Source: Lachnospiraceae bacterium
GTDB lineage: Bacteria; Bacillota; Clostridia; Lachnospirales; Lachnospiraceae
DNA length: 36,954 bases
Assembly: GCA_021199405.1 (NCBI GenBank)
Contig: JAJQID010000078.1
Span: forward strand, 1-36,954
Reading direction: 5' to 3'
Part shown: piece by piece, positions 13,623 to 21,937 of the stretch
How positions within the stretch are numbered: the first letter of the stretch is position 1
Layout of the letters: each line of letters starts with the position of its first letter
Made by a program: the position numbers and the translations under genes
The notes under the pieces: model-generated
The model's input: the letters and a program-made list of their open reading frames with translations, nothing else
What the model was told of the DNA's origin: nothing
Database searches by the model: none

Positions 13623-14888
13623 ATGAAGATATTGATTGTGGGCGGCGGCGGCAGAGAGCACGCCATCGCCATGAGTGTGGCAAAGAGTCAGAAGGTAAGC
13701 AAAATATACTGTGCACCGGGCAATGCCGGTATCGCGCAGATTGCGGAATGCGTGCCCATCGGCGCCATGGAGTTTGATGCTCTGGCAGCTTTTGCCAGGG
13801 AAAAGGAAATTGACCTGGCCATCGTGGGTATGGACGACCCGTTGGTGGGCGGTCTGGTGGATGTCTTTGAGAAAAACGGTATCCGTGCCTTTGGTCCCAG
13901 GGCGAACGCCGCCATTCTGGAGGGCAGCAAGGCTTTTTCCAAGGATTTAATGAAAAAATATCATATTCCCACCGCAGCTTATGAGACCTTTGATGACCCG
14001 GATGCCGCTCTGAATTATCTGGAAACAGCCAGAATGCCTATTGTGCTGAAGGCGGATGGTCTGGCGCTGGGCAAGGGTGTGCTGATCTGCAATACCTTAG
14101 AGGAAGCAAAGGCCGGTGTGAAAACCATTATGCTGGACAAGCAGTTTGGCAGCGCCGGCAATCACATGGTGGTGGAGGAATTCATGACCGGCCGTGAGGT
14201 CAGCGTCCTTTCTTTTGTGGATGGAAAGACCATTAAGACCATGACCAGCGCCCAGGATCATAAGCGGGCGGGGGATGGCGACACGGGTCTGAATACCGGA
14301 GGTATGGGTACCTTCTCCCCCAGTCCTTTCTATACGAAGGAAATTGACGCCATTTGTCAGGAGGCCATCTATAAACCGACGGTTGCGGCCATGGCTGCGG
14401 AGGGCAGGCCCTTCAGGGGCATCATTTTCTTTGGACTGATGCTGACCGCGGACGGCCCGAAGGTTTTAGAGTACAATGCCCGTTTCGGCGATCCGGAGGC
14501 GCAGGTGGTGCTGCCAAGGATGGAGAATGATATCATTGAGGTGATGGAGGCCTGCATCGACGGCACTCTGGATCAGATAGATCTGAAATTCACAGATAAC
14601 GCCGCAGTCTGCGTGGTGCTGGCAAGCGATGGCTATCCGGTACATTATGAGAAAGGGAAGCTGATGACCGGCTTCGAAGCCTTTGAAGGGAAGGACGATT
14701 ATTTCTGCTTCCATGCGGGCACCAAGGCGACGGAGGACGGCATTGTCACCAACGGCGGCAGAGTTGTCGGGATTACAGCCACCGGCGCGGATTTAAAGGA
14801 AGCTCGCGCGAAGGCTTACGCGGCTACCGAATGGATAGATTTTGAAGGAAAATATATGCGCCATGATATCGGGGCGGCGATTATGTGA
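13623..14888 (+). CDS. purD: Phosphoribosylamine-glycine ligase (GAR synthetase)
   Basis: ATP-grasp enzyme joining glycine to phosphoribosylamine. The 421-residue product has GGGGREHAIA at the start, GMDDPLVGGLVD, LKADGLALGKGVL (ATP-grasp loop), VVEEFMTGREVSVL, HKRAGDGDTGLNTGGMG and EYNARFGDPEAQ (metal ligands). ATG 13623 is preferred since GGGAG lies six bases before it; an in-frame ATG at 13611 is possible and would add four residues. It is the last pur gene before a terminator. Confidence 0.96.
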   Translation: MKILIVGGGGREHAIAMSVAKSQKVSKIYCAPGNAGIAQIAECVPIGAMEFDALAAFAREKEIDLAIVGMDDPLVGGLVDVFEKNGIRAFGPRANAAILEGSKAFSKDLMKKYHIPTAAYETFDDPDAALNYLETARMPIVLKADGLALGKGVLICNTLEEAKAGVKTIMLDKQFGSAGNHMVVEEFMTGREVSVLSFVDGKTIKTMTSAQDHKRAGDGDTGLNTGGMGTFSPSPFYTKEIDAICQEAIYKPTVAAMAAEGRPFRGIIFFGLMLTADGPKVLEYNARFGDPEAQVVLPRMENDIIEVMEACIDGTLDQIDLKFTDNAAVCVVLASDGYPVHYEKGKLMTGFEAFEGKDDYFCFHAGTKATEDGIVTNGGRVVGITATGADLKEARAKAYAATEWIDFEGKYMRHDIGAAIM

Positions 14889-14959
14889 TGAATAATAAAT
14901 TGCCTGGGTTAGGACATGCTACAGTGCTTTAAAGTGCTGAATGGCAGGTCGGAAAACAA

Positions 14960-14994
14960 AATGCCGTGTGGATTTTTTCTTTCCGCACGGCATT
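14960..14994. terminator. Bidirectional terminator after purD
   Basis: AATGCCGTGTGG (14960-14971) pairs with CCGCACGGCATT (14983-14994). It separates the pur operon from the convergent toxin-antitoxin operon. Confidence 0.65.
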
Positions 14995-15006
14995 GCTTTG
15001 CAGCTT

Positions 15007-15297
15007 TTAAAAAAGATAGTTTCTCAATTCATTGTAAAAATTTTCTCTGGTTCCTGCCATGATGATAACTAAAATTTTGTCGTCCAGATAATTGATTCTG
15101 TAGGCAAGCTCATAATTTGTCCGATTGTAATAGATATCATAACAGTATATGCCGTTCAGATCCCCGGTTTTTCGTTCTCCGATTTCAGGGTTTTCGCGAA
15201 GTTCATTTATTGCATCTTCATATAGCTTTTTCAGCTTTTTATCTTTCAGCTTCTTAAAGTATTTTCTGGCGGGAGGTAGAAAGATAATTTCAGCCAT
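15007..15297 (-). CDS. RelE/ParE-family toxin
   Basis: 96 residues with the compact RelE/ParE fold pattern: IIFLPPARKYFKKLKDKKLKK, then a second helix (LYEDAINELRENPEIGERKTGDL), then the beta sheet (IYCYDIYYNRTNYELAYRINYLDDKILVIIMAGTRENFY). Family members cleave ribosome-bound mRNA or poison gyrase; which applies is not clear. GAGGAGG, inside the end of the antitoxin gene, precedes the ATG (complement of 15295-15297), and five bases separate the genes, so they are translated together with the antitoxin first. Confidence 0.85.
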   Translation of the reverse strand: MAEIIFLPPARKYFKKLKDKKLKKLYEDAINELRENPEIGERKTGDLNGIYCYDIYYNRTNYELAYRINYLDDKILVIIMAGTRENFYNELRNYLF

Positions 15298-15302
15298 ATT
15301 GA

Positions 15303-15668
15303 TTAATCCTCCTCACCGAATACTTCTTCAAAGGTATAAAATTTACCTTCACCGTGAGCCGCCTGATCCGCTTCCCTGATCATTTTCTCGACTGCGGGAC
15401 GGACCTGGCTTTGCCGCTTTCTGAACTCAGCCAGCAATGTCTTGCCACTGTATCCCTCGTTGATTAAATCCTCGAGGATCAGATCAGCGAACTCTCCGCT
15501 GTCAGTGTGATTTGCAGGTCTGATAATCAGTTCATCTTCCAGTAAAATGCACTCCGCCCTGTCATGAAAGTCTAACTCCGCAAAAAATTTCTGGGGAATG
15601 GTGATCTGACGCTTGGACGAAATACTTACGGTTCGTCTGTCAAGTACAATGTCAGCATTCTGCAACAT
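15303..15668 (-). CDS. AbrB/MazE/SpoVT-type antitoxin
   Basis: 121 residues. The N-terminal part (about 12-52) is a swapped-hairpin AbrB domain (VSISSKRQITIPQKFFAELDFHDRAECILLEDELIIRP) that binds DNA. The C-terminal part (about 55-121) is helical and charged and would wrap the toxin. ATG 15668 was chosen because AAGGAGG lies eight bases before it; the GTG at 15677 falls within that site. It heads the operon and probably represses its own promoter. ParE/RelE toxins are more often paired with RelB- or PHD-type antitoxins, so the AbrB partner is a mixed combination. Confidence 0.85.
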   Translation of the reverse strand: MLQNADIVLDRRTVSISSKRQITIPQKFFAELDFHDRAECILLEDELIIRPANHTDSGEFADLILEDLINEGYSGKTLLAEFRKRQSQVRPAVEKMIREADQAAHGEGKFYTFEEVFGEED

Positions 15669-15716
15669 AGGCAACACCTCCTTCGCTTTGCGCTTGGTTT
15701 CTTTGCACTTTGAATT

Positions 15717-15745
15717 ATTATACGCTATGAGAAAACTGCTGTCAA
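15717..15745 (-). promoter_or_regulatory. Perfect consensus promoter of the toxin-antitoxin operon
   Basis: On the minus strand: TTGACA (15740-15745), exactly 17 bases, TATAAT (15717-15722). All twelve consensus bases match. Such a strong promoter implies that autorepression by the antitoxin is needed. Confidence 0.85.
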
Positions 15746-15752
15746 TGTTTTT

Positions 15753-16757
15753 TCACCCCAGCACAAACTGATACACGCAGAACGCCGCGTAAATTGCCAG
15801 CAGCAGGATGCCCTGCAGGCGGCTTGTCTTCCCTTTGACCAGGGGTATAGCGGTCAGCAAAATCATCACCAGGAGCATCACCGGCAGATCCACCACCAGA
15901 GAGGAATTGATCCCGAACAGAGTGGAATTCTGTGGAATGCTGAAGGGCGATACCGTGATGGACAGACCGCAGACCAGTACCAGATTGAACACATTTGCAC
16001 CGATCACGTTGCCCAGAGACAGGGAGCTGTGCCCCTTGATGAGGGAGGTGATGGCGGTGACCAGCTCCGGCAGCGAGGTGCCGAGAGCTACGAAGGTCAG
16101 GGCGATCACGGATTCCGGGACGCCCAGCGCCTCCGCAATCAGGGTGCCGTTGTCCACCAGCAGGTCGGCGCCAATGGCAATCAATACCGCACCGACGACT
16201 AGGAGAAGGATCAGCTTCCAGACAGGATCGTCCGCACTGTCCTCCTCATTGTTTTCCGTGTCACCGCCATGGGTGGCTTCAGCCGCTGAGGCGGTATCCG
16301 ACCCGTTCGGCTCATTTTTCATTCCCATCACATTCGCAATCATATACAGCACAAAGATGATCAGTAAAATGACGCCGATGGGGCGGGAAAAATAGCCGGA
16401 GGTATAAGCTACCGCCACATAGAAGGCGGCTGCGATGAAAAAGAAGATCACAGGCGTGCGCAGGGTCTTTTTATTGACTGCTGACGGTCTGACGGCGGCG
16501 CTGATAGCGGCAATCAGGGCTGTGTTGCAGATGATGGAGCCGATGGCGTTGCCGTAGGCAATCTGGCTGTGCCCCTGGATGGCGGAGGTGGTGGAAACCA
16601 TGACCTCCGGCAGAGTGGTGCCGATGGACACCACGGTGGCGCCGATCAGAAGCTCCGGCAGGTGAAAACGCCTGGCGATGCCGGTGGCGCCGTCCACGAA
16701 CCAGTCACCCCCGTAAATCAGCAGCACCAGTCCGACGATGAACAGAAGATACATCAT
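15753..16757 (-). CDS. CaCA-family Ca2+(K+)/Na+ antiporter
   Basis: 334-residue membrane exchanger with two homologous halves of about five helices each. The alpha repeats are visible as IGATVVSIGTTLPEVMVS with GNAIGSIICNTALI in the first half, and ALTFVALGTSLPELVTAITS with GNVIGANVFNLVLV in the second; the acidic residues of TLPE/SLPE and the Asn residues form the ion site. The halves are joined by an acidic cytoplasmic loop (about 148-180, NEPNGSDTASAAE...EEDSADD). AAAGGAGTG precedes ATG 16757; a second ATG follows directly. It is monocistronic on the minus strand. Ion specificity is not decided by sequence. Confidence 0.93.
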   Translation of the reverse strand: MMYLLFIVGLVLLIYGGDWFVDGATGIARRFHLPELLIGATVVSIGTTLPEVMVSTTSAIQGHSQIAYGNAIGSIICNTALIAAISAAVRPSAVNKKTLRTPVIFFFIAAAFYVAVAYTSGYFSRPIGVILLIIFVLYMIANVMGMKNEPNGSDTASAAEATHGGDTENNEEDSADDPVWKLILLLVVGAVLIAIGADLLVDNGTLIAEALGVPESVIALTFVALGTSLPELVTAITSLIKGHSSLSLGNVIGANVFNLVLVCGLSITVSPFSIPQNSTLFGINSSLVVDLPVMLLVMILLTAIPLVKGKTSRLQGILLLAIYAAFCVYQFVLG

Positions 16758-17172
16758 AAAAATTCACTCCTTTGATTTGAAAATAATTAAGATGAATTAC
16801 GGAGCCTGATATCCCGATTTTCGGGAAATTTCATCCCTTGTTTTGAGAAGGAGCAATGTATTCTCCTCCAATATGGTGTCTGTGATACAGTTCTTTTTTC
16901 TGCTCACGGGCAAAAATGATTATAAATGATGACCGTATAAAATTCAAGAGAAAGAGAGACGGACTGATAAACAAAAATAAAAAGCACAAAAATATAGTTT
17001 CAGATTGAAATAAAAGCGGTGAAGTAAAATGGAAAAAACTTCATCGCTTTTTTGACGTTTACGATCCGGGAAGAAGGGAACGTCCTGATTTATGCCCGAA
17101 ATTCAGACCTGAAAAATCGAATTTTGGTAAAAAGTAACGAAAAAAATAAAATTGTTTCAGTAAAAATACATA
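16758..17172. other. AT-rich intergenic region without a recognisable gene
   Basis: With the promoter region after it, this 573-base gap divides the antiporter from the catabolic operon. It holds the antiporter ribosome site on the minus strand, a small CCCGA/TCGGG hairpin near 16813-16825, a GGAG/CTCC dyad near 16850-16870 and a strong plus-strand terminator at 17012-17053. No convincing open frame or clear promoter was seen before that terminator. Confidence 0.5.
17012..17053 (+). terminator. Orphan rho-independent terminator
   Basis: AAAAGCGGTGAAGT (17012-17025) pairs with ACTTCATCGCTTTT (17038-17051) with one G-T pair, ending in six Ts. No plus-strand gene precedes it for 2.1 kb, so it may end a small RNA, or block antisense transcription through the minus-strand genes. 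Confidence 0.65.
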
Positions 17173-17205
17173 TTGAAAAAAAGAAATGAATTTGTTAAAT
17201 TTTAA
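17173..17205 (+). promoter_or_regulatory. Promoter/operator of the catabolic ABC operon
   Basis: TTGAAA (17173-17178), 16 bases, TTAAAT (17195-17200), within the 13-mer TGTTAAATTTTAA (17193-17205). The identical 13-mer, with the same TTGAA-16 spacing, lies before the GntR gene (27873-27905). The shared sequence covers the -10, as expected for a repressor site. The leader would be about 125 bases. Confidence 0.45.
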
Positions 17206-17211
17206 AATACA

Positions 17212-17289
17212 TAATATGAATTTGAAAAAAATATGAGAAAAAAACTAAAAAAGTTCGGTCATCATATCTAAAAAGCAAAATTCATATTA
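17212..17289. repeat. Widely spaced 12-bp inverted repeat in the operon leader
   Basis: TAATATGAATTT (17212-17223) and AAATTCATATTA (17278-17289) are exact complements with 54 bases between. They could be paired operator half-sites or the base of a long mRNA stem before the binding-protein gene. AT richness makes chance more likely. Confidence 0.4.
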
Positions 17290-17330
17290 CAAATCGTACC
17301 TAAAATATATTATCAAGGGAGGAACAATTT

Positions 17331-19012
17331 ATGATGAGAGCATTTTCTCGCAGAGACTTTATGAAGGGCATGCTGGCAGGCGGCGTAGCGGTTGGCTCCG
17401 CCGGACTTCTGACAGCCTGCGGGAGCAGCAGTTCGGAGAGCAGCTCCTCAGACAGCAGTTCGGAGAGCACAGGAAGCTCTTCCGGGGAAACATCTACTGG
17501 AGAAACAAGTACAGGAAGTAACGGCAGAACGAAGGTTGCGGTGGGATGTAAGAACGCGATACAGTCCCTATCCCCGTTCCAGGGTCCGAACCCGTATACG
17601 GATGCAATTCTCGGGCAGATCTATCAGTGGCTGGCCATTCGCGAAAGCGTATCCACATCGGAGATGACCGGTATGCTGGCCAAGAGCTGGAGCACGGAGG
17701 ATGGACAGACTTATTCATTTGAGCTGTATGAGGGAATCTGTGATACTGAAGGAAATCCGTTCACTTCCAGCGACGTGGCGTTTTGCATTGAGCAGCATGT
17801 GGCGGGCGGCACAGCCGCAGCGGGTTATGTGGACAGCATCAATGTGATCGATGACACTCATTTTGAGATGGTTCTCACCACGAACGCGGTTGGCACCCTG
17901 GAGCAGGTCTGTGAGAACTGCCTGATGACGACACAGGCGGCCTACGAGGCCAGCAGCGATGGCATGGCAACCACCCCGGTTGGCACTAACCAGTACAAGC
18001 TGCAGTCGTACACAGCCGGCGCTAACGTCATTATTGAGAAGGCGGACAGCTTCTGGATGACAGACGAAGGCTACGATGTCCCGAAGCTCTGCGAGGCCAA
18101 TGTGGATGTGATCGAATATGACTTCCTGACTGAGACCACTCAGCTTAATCTGGCTCTGCTGCAGGATTCGGTACAGATGGCGATCCAGATCGATACCAGC
18201 CAGGTGGAGGATCTGTCCGCTGAGCCTAACTATGATGTGGAAAAGTCTCCTATCGGTATGTTCCGGCTTCTGGTTTTCAATTGCACGGAGGACAGTCCGC
18301 TGAACAACCAGGCGCTTCGTGAGGCGGTCTGCTATGCCATTGATTCTGAGGGCCTGAACGTTGGTGTTCTGTCCGGTCTGGGCTCCGTTCCCGGCGGTCT
18401 TGGAAATGAGGCTTATATGGCTTTAATGAGGACTGGTGGAGTGATGATTACTATTCCTACAATCCGGAACTGGCAAAGGAAAAGCTGGCGGAGGCCGGAT
18501 ATGCGGAAGGGGAGGTGACCCTTCGTGCCGCGATCAATTCTCTGGCGTCAGTGAAGAGCTACTTTGAGATGATCTCCACCTATCTGCAGGCGGTTGGCAT
18601 CAACCTGGTGGTGGATCAGTATGAGAATAACGTGTATGGTGAGAAGCAGCTGACGGTAACTGCCGGTGAATGGGATATGTGCATTGGCTACTCGATTACC
18701 TCTATTTACCAGGCAAATCAGTTCGCGGCCATCAATGATGCGTCGATCTACGCTCATGGAATGACCCAGTATGGAGTTGATGATCCGTATCTGCAGGAGC
18801 TGATGCAGGATTGTCTGAGTCCGGACTGGACACAGGATGAACTGGATGAGCTGGAATCCATTATTGCGGACAACTGCTATTATTACGCATTCATCAATGA
18901 AGAATATTATCACTGCGTGAACGTGGGCATTTCTGATGTGGTGTACAATGGCAAGGGCAGAATGCTGGTGGCCGCCTGCACGTTCGCGGATGACTGGAGC
19001 TATTTCGAGTAA
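17331..19012 (+). pseudogene. ABC transporter solute-binding lipoprotein (SBP_bac_5), frameshifted
   Basis: Would be the extracellular binding protein of the DppBCDF-type importer behind it. The N-terminus has a twin-arginine motif (SRRDFMK, residues 6-12) and a lipobox LTAC with Cys30, then a Ser/Gly/Glu linker, so it resembles a Tat-exported lipoprotein. SBP_bac_5 features follow (LAKSWSTEDGQTYSFEL, FTSSDVAF). In frame 3 it ends at 18518 after a nonsense tail; the family sequence continues in another frame (about 18422-19012: FNEDWWSDDYYSYNPELAKEK onward). One missing T near 18422-18424 (GCTTTAATGAG where GCTTTTAATGAG is expected) explains this; restoring it gives about 560 residues, the normal length. 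A GGGAGGA site precedes ATG 17331. Either a real recent mutation or a sequencing error in a T run. Confidence 0.9.
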
Positions 19013-19046
19013 AAAGCAGACTGTTGTTTTACAGCTATAGAACCTT

Positions 19047-19083
19047 TCCCCGGTATGTCTGAGGGATTCATACATACCGGGGA
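19047..19083 (+). terminator. Intercistronic hairpin after the binding-protein gene
   Basis: TCCCCGGTATGT (19047-19058) and ACATACCGGGGA (19072-19083) pair perfectly, followed by ATTTT. In binding-protein operons such hairpins stabilise the upstream message or end part of the transcripts so that the binding protein is made in excess. Confidence 0.6.
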
Positions 19084-19108
19084 ATTTTGAAAGCTAAAGG
19101 AGAATTTC

Positions 19109-20083
19109 ATGGCGAGATATATTATCAAAAGAATATTGCTCATGATTCCTGTGGTAGTCGGCGTGGTCATCCTGGTGTTTACCATTCTGTATTTTTCACC
19201 ATCGGATGCCGCGGCGGTGAAGCTTCAGGGAACGGGAACTGCTGAACAGCTGGAGGAGATGCGGGAATCCATGGGATTAAACGACCCTTATATTGTACAG
19301 TTGGGAAGATATCTGTATCAGCTGTTTATCAAATTTGACTTTGGAACATCATTGATCAATGGGACGGATGTGGGAAAGGATCTGATGCAAAGGCTGCCAA
19401 ACTCGCTGATCATCGCTTTATCCAGTATTGTCTGTTCCATGGCGGTGGGAATTCCTCTGGGTATGAGGAATGCGGTAAAGCCCAACAGTCCGGGATCCGC
19501 TGCCGGAATGGTAGCCGCCCTGATTGGTATTTCCATGCCGGGGTTCTGGTTCGCGCTTTTGTGCGTGATTTTGTTCTCCTATAAATTGAATCTGCTTCCC
19601 GCTTATGGCGTGGGCGGGATTCAATACTGGATCTTACCGCTTGTGGCAAATTCCTTCCACGGGGTGGCCGCACAGGCCAGGCAGACCAGGTCGGCCATGC
19701 TGGATGTTATCAATTCTGATTACATCATCATGGCAAGAGCCAAGGGCGTTCCGGAGAAAAAGGTGATTCGTAAGCATGCGCTTCCCAATGCGCTTATTCC
19801 TGTGATCACCGTGTCGGGTTCCGCTTTCGGAAGCATGATCGGCGGCGGACTGATCATCGAGACCATCTTTAATATCCCGGGCATTGGCTATTATCTTGTA
19901 TCGGGGGTGAATCAGAGAGATACCACTGTGGTACTGGGCGGCGTAGCCCTTTTGTCCATCATCTTCAGCTTCATCATGCTGCTGACGGATCTGGCGATGG
20001 CGGCTGTGGATCCCAGAATCAAGGCACAGTTTACATCCGGAGGAAGGAGGAAGAAAGTTGGAAAACACAGCGACGACAAATAA
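19109..20083 (+). CDS. Peptide/nickel-type ABC transporter permease, DppB/OppB family
   Basis: 324-residue membrane subunit with six predicted helices. The N-terminus (MARYIIKRILLMIPVVVGV) is the usual DppB start, followed by the large external loop with GLNDPYIVQLGRYL and FDFGTSL. The EAA loop region ARAKGVPEKKVIRKHALPNALIPV contacts the ATPases. AAAGGAG precedes ATG 19109. It follows the broken binding-protein gene after a strong hairpin and overlaps the next permease by 26 bases. Family members import peptides, nickel or other small solutes; the substrate here is unknown. Confidence 0.93.
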   Translation: MARYIIKRILLMIPVVVGVVILVFTILYFSPSDAAAVKLQGTGTAEQLEEMRESMGLNDPYIVQLGRYLYQLFIKFDFGTSLINGTDVGKDLMQRLPNSLIIALSSIVCSMAVGIPLGMRNAVKPNSPGSAAGMVAALIGISMPGFWFALLCVILFSYKLNLLPAYGVGGIQYWILPLVANSFHGVAAQARQTRSAMLDVINSDYIIMARAKGVPEKKVIRKHALPNALIPVITVSGSAFGSMIGGGLIIETIFNIPGIGYYLVSGVNQRDTTVVLGGVALLSIIFSFIMLLTDLAMAAVDPRIKAQFTSGGRRKKVGKHSDDK

Positions 20084-20945
20084 GGAAACTGAGAAGCTGA
20101 AGTCGGAGAGCCAGCTGTTAGCGATCCTGAAGAGGCTTTCTTATAATCGGATGGCCATGGTTGGGCTGGTGATTCTGACACTGATCATTTTGATGGCCAT
20201 TTTTGCCCCGTGGATCATGCCCTACGATTACAGCGCCATGGATCCGGCCAACGCCTTCCAGAATCCCAGCTGGGAGCATTGGCTGGGAACGGACTCTCTG
20301 GGGCGGGATGTGCTAAGCAGAATCATATATGGATCCAGATATTCGCTGGTGCTGGCCTTCGGCGCGGTGCTTTTATCTCTGGCCGGCGGGGTGATCATCG
20401 GAGCCATTGCAGGCTTCTTTGGGGGAGCGGTAGATCAGGTGATCATGCGCTGTACGGACGTCATTCAGGCCGTACCCGGAACTCTGCTCAATCTGGCTCT
20501 GGTCTGTGTATTCGGAAACGGTTTCGGCAACACGATCCTGGCTCTTGGAGTGAGCGGTATCGCCAGTAATGCCAGACTGATGAGATCTTCCATATTAAAG
20601 GTACGCAAGATGGAGTATCTGGACGCCGCATCCTCCATCAACTGCTCCAACTTCCGCATCATCACAAAGCATGTGCTTCCCAATGCTTTTTCACCCATGA
20701 TTGTATCCTGCACCATGAGTATCGGAAGCACGATCCTGAGCGCTTCAGGACTGAGCTATCTGGGCCTGGGCGTTCCCACAGGTGTTCCGGAATGGGGCGC
20801 CATGCTGAGCGCGGGAAGGGACTACATAATGAAGTATCCTCTTTTGACCATTATTCCTGGCTGCGCGATCGTGATTACGGTGCTTGCGGCCAATCTGCTG
20901 GGAGACGGACTCAGAGACGCCATGGATCCCAGGCTGAAGAAATAG
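20058..20945 (+). CDS. Peptide/nickel-type ABC transporter permease, DppC/OppC family
   Basis: 295 residues, the partner of the DppB-type permease in the membrane. After a polar N-terminal tail come helix 1 (MAMVGLVILTLIILMAIFAPWIMPYDY) and the family signature HWLGTDSLGRDVLSRIIYGSRYSL; the EAA loop lies in ASSINCSNFRIITKHVLPNAFSPM. The start is a TTG at 20058 inside the end of the upstream gene, supported by AGGAAGGAGG at 20041-20050, seven bases before it; no ATG lies at a better position. The 26-base overlap implies coupled translation. Confidence 0.92.
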   Translation: MENTATTNKETEKLKSESQLLAILKRLSYNRMAMVGLVILTLIILMAIFAPWIMPYDYSAMDPANAFQNPSWEHWLGTDSLGRDVLSRIIYGSRYSLVLAFGAVLLSLAGGVIIGAIAGFFGGAVDQVIMRCTDVIQAVPGTLLNLALVCVFGNGFGNTILALGVSGIASNARLMRSSILKVRKMEYLDAASSINCSNFRIITKHVLPNAFSPMIVSCTMSIGSTILSASGLSYLGLGVPTGVPEWGAMLSAGRDYIMKYPLLTIIPGCAIVITVLAANLLGDGLRDAMDPRLKK

Positions 20946-20957
20946 GGGGGCTGTCAG

Positions 20958-21935
20958 ATGGAAAAATTTCTTGAAGTAAAAAATCTTGAAGTGCAATACG
21001 TTTTAAAAGAAGAAACGGTATATGCGGTAAACGATATTTCCTTCAGCCTGGAAAAAGGACATACCCTGGGGCTGGTGGGGGAGACCGGCGCCGGCAAGAC
21101 CAGCATCGCCAGAGCGATTCTGAGAGTCCTTCCGGTTCCGCCCTCTCAGGTCAAAAACGGTGAGATCTGGTTTGAGGGTAAGGATCTTCTGAAAATATCG
21201 GAAGAGGAAATGCGCTCCATTCGCGGCGATAAAATCACCATGATCTTCCAGGATCCCATGACCGCGCTGAACCCGGTTATGAAGGTGGGAGATCAGATCG
21301 CGGAAGTCCTGGAAATGCATGACACAAAGCTTGGCAAGGCCGAGATCCGCAGGGAAGCCGAAAAAATGCTGGAGATGGTAGGGATCCCGGCGGGACGGTA
21401 TGACGAATACCCCCATCAGTTTTCCGGCGGGATGAAGCAGAGAGTGGTGATCGCCATCGCTCTGGCCTGTAACCCGGAGCTGTTGCTGGCGGATGAGCCC
21501 ACCACGGCGCTGGATGTGACCATTCAGGCTCAGGTGCTGGATCTGATCCGTAATCTTCGTGAAAAGAATAACACCTCCATGATCTTGATCACTCATGATC
21601 TGGGCGTAGTGGCGGAGATGTGTGATGATGTGGCGGTAGTGTACGCGGGAGAGATCATCGAAAGCGGTTCATTAGAGGATGTCTTCGATCATCCCACACA
21701 TCCGTATACTCAGGGCCTGTTTGGCTCTCTGCCGTCCTTAGACAGAAGCGAACCGCTCAGACCCATTGAGGGACTGACGCCGGATCCCACAAATCTGCCC
21801 AAAGGCTGCAAATTCCACCCCCGCTGCCCCTACGCGACGGAGGAGTGTAAGACCACAAAGAATGAGTTTTGCGAGGTGGCGCCGGGACATCTTTGCCGGT
21901 GCGTGCTGGCAATGAAGAATCAGGAGGGGAAATGA
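20958..21935 (+). CDS. Peptide/nickel-type ABC transporter ATP-binding protein, DppD/OppD family
   Basis: 325-residue ATPase. Walker A is GETGAGKTS, Walker B LLLADEPTTALD, the signature FSGGMKQR and the H-loop LITHDLG. The C-terminal extension carries the oligopeptide-transporter domain with GCKFHPRCPYATEEC; its cysteines, with a later CRCV, may bind an iron-sulfur cluster as in other Dpp/Opp ATPases. GGGGGG precedes ATG 20958, twelve bases after the DppC-type gene. It forms a heterodimer with the next gene product. Confidence 0.94.
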   Translation: MEKFLEVKNLEVQYVLKEETVYAVNDISFSLEKGHTLGLVGETGAGKTSIARAILRVLPVPPSQVKNGEIWFEGKDLLKISEEEMRSIRGDKITMIFQDPMTALNPVMKVGDQIAEVLEMHDTKLGKAEIRREAEKMLEMVGIPAGRYDEYPHQFSGGMKQRVVIAIALACNPELLLADEPTTALDVTIQAQVLDLIRNLREKNNTSMILITHDLGVVAEMCDDVAVVYAGEIIESGSLEDVFDHPTHPYTQGLFGSLPSLDRSEPLRPIEGLTPDPTNLPKGCKFHPRCPYATEECKTTKNEFCEVAPGHLCRCVLAMKNQEGK

Positions 21936-21937
21936 TC

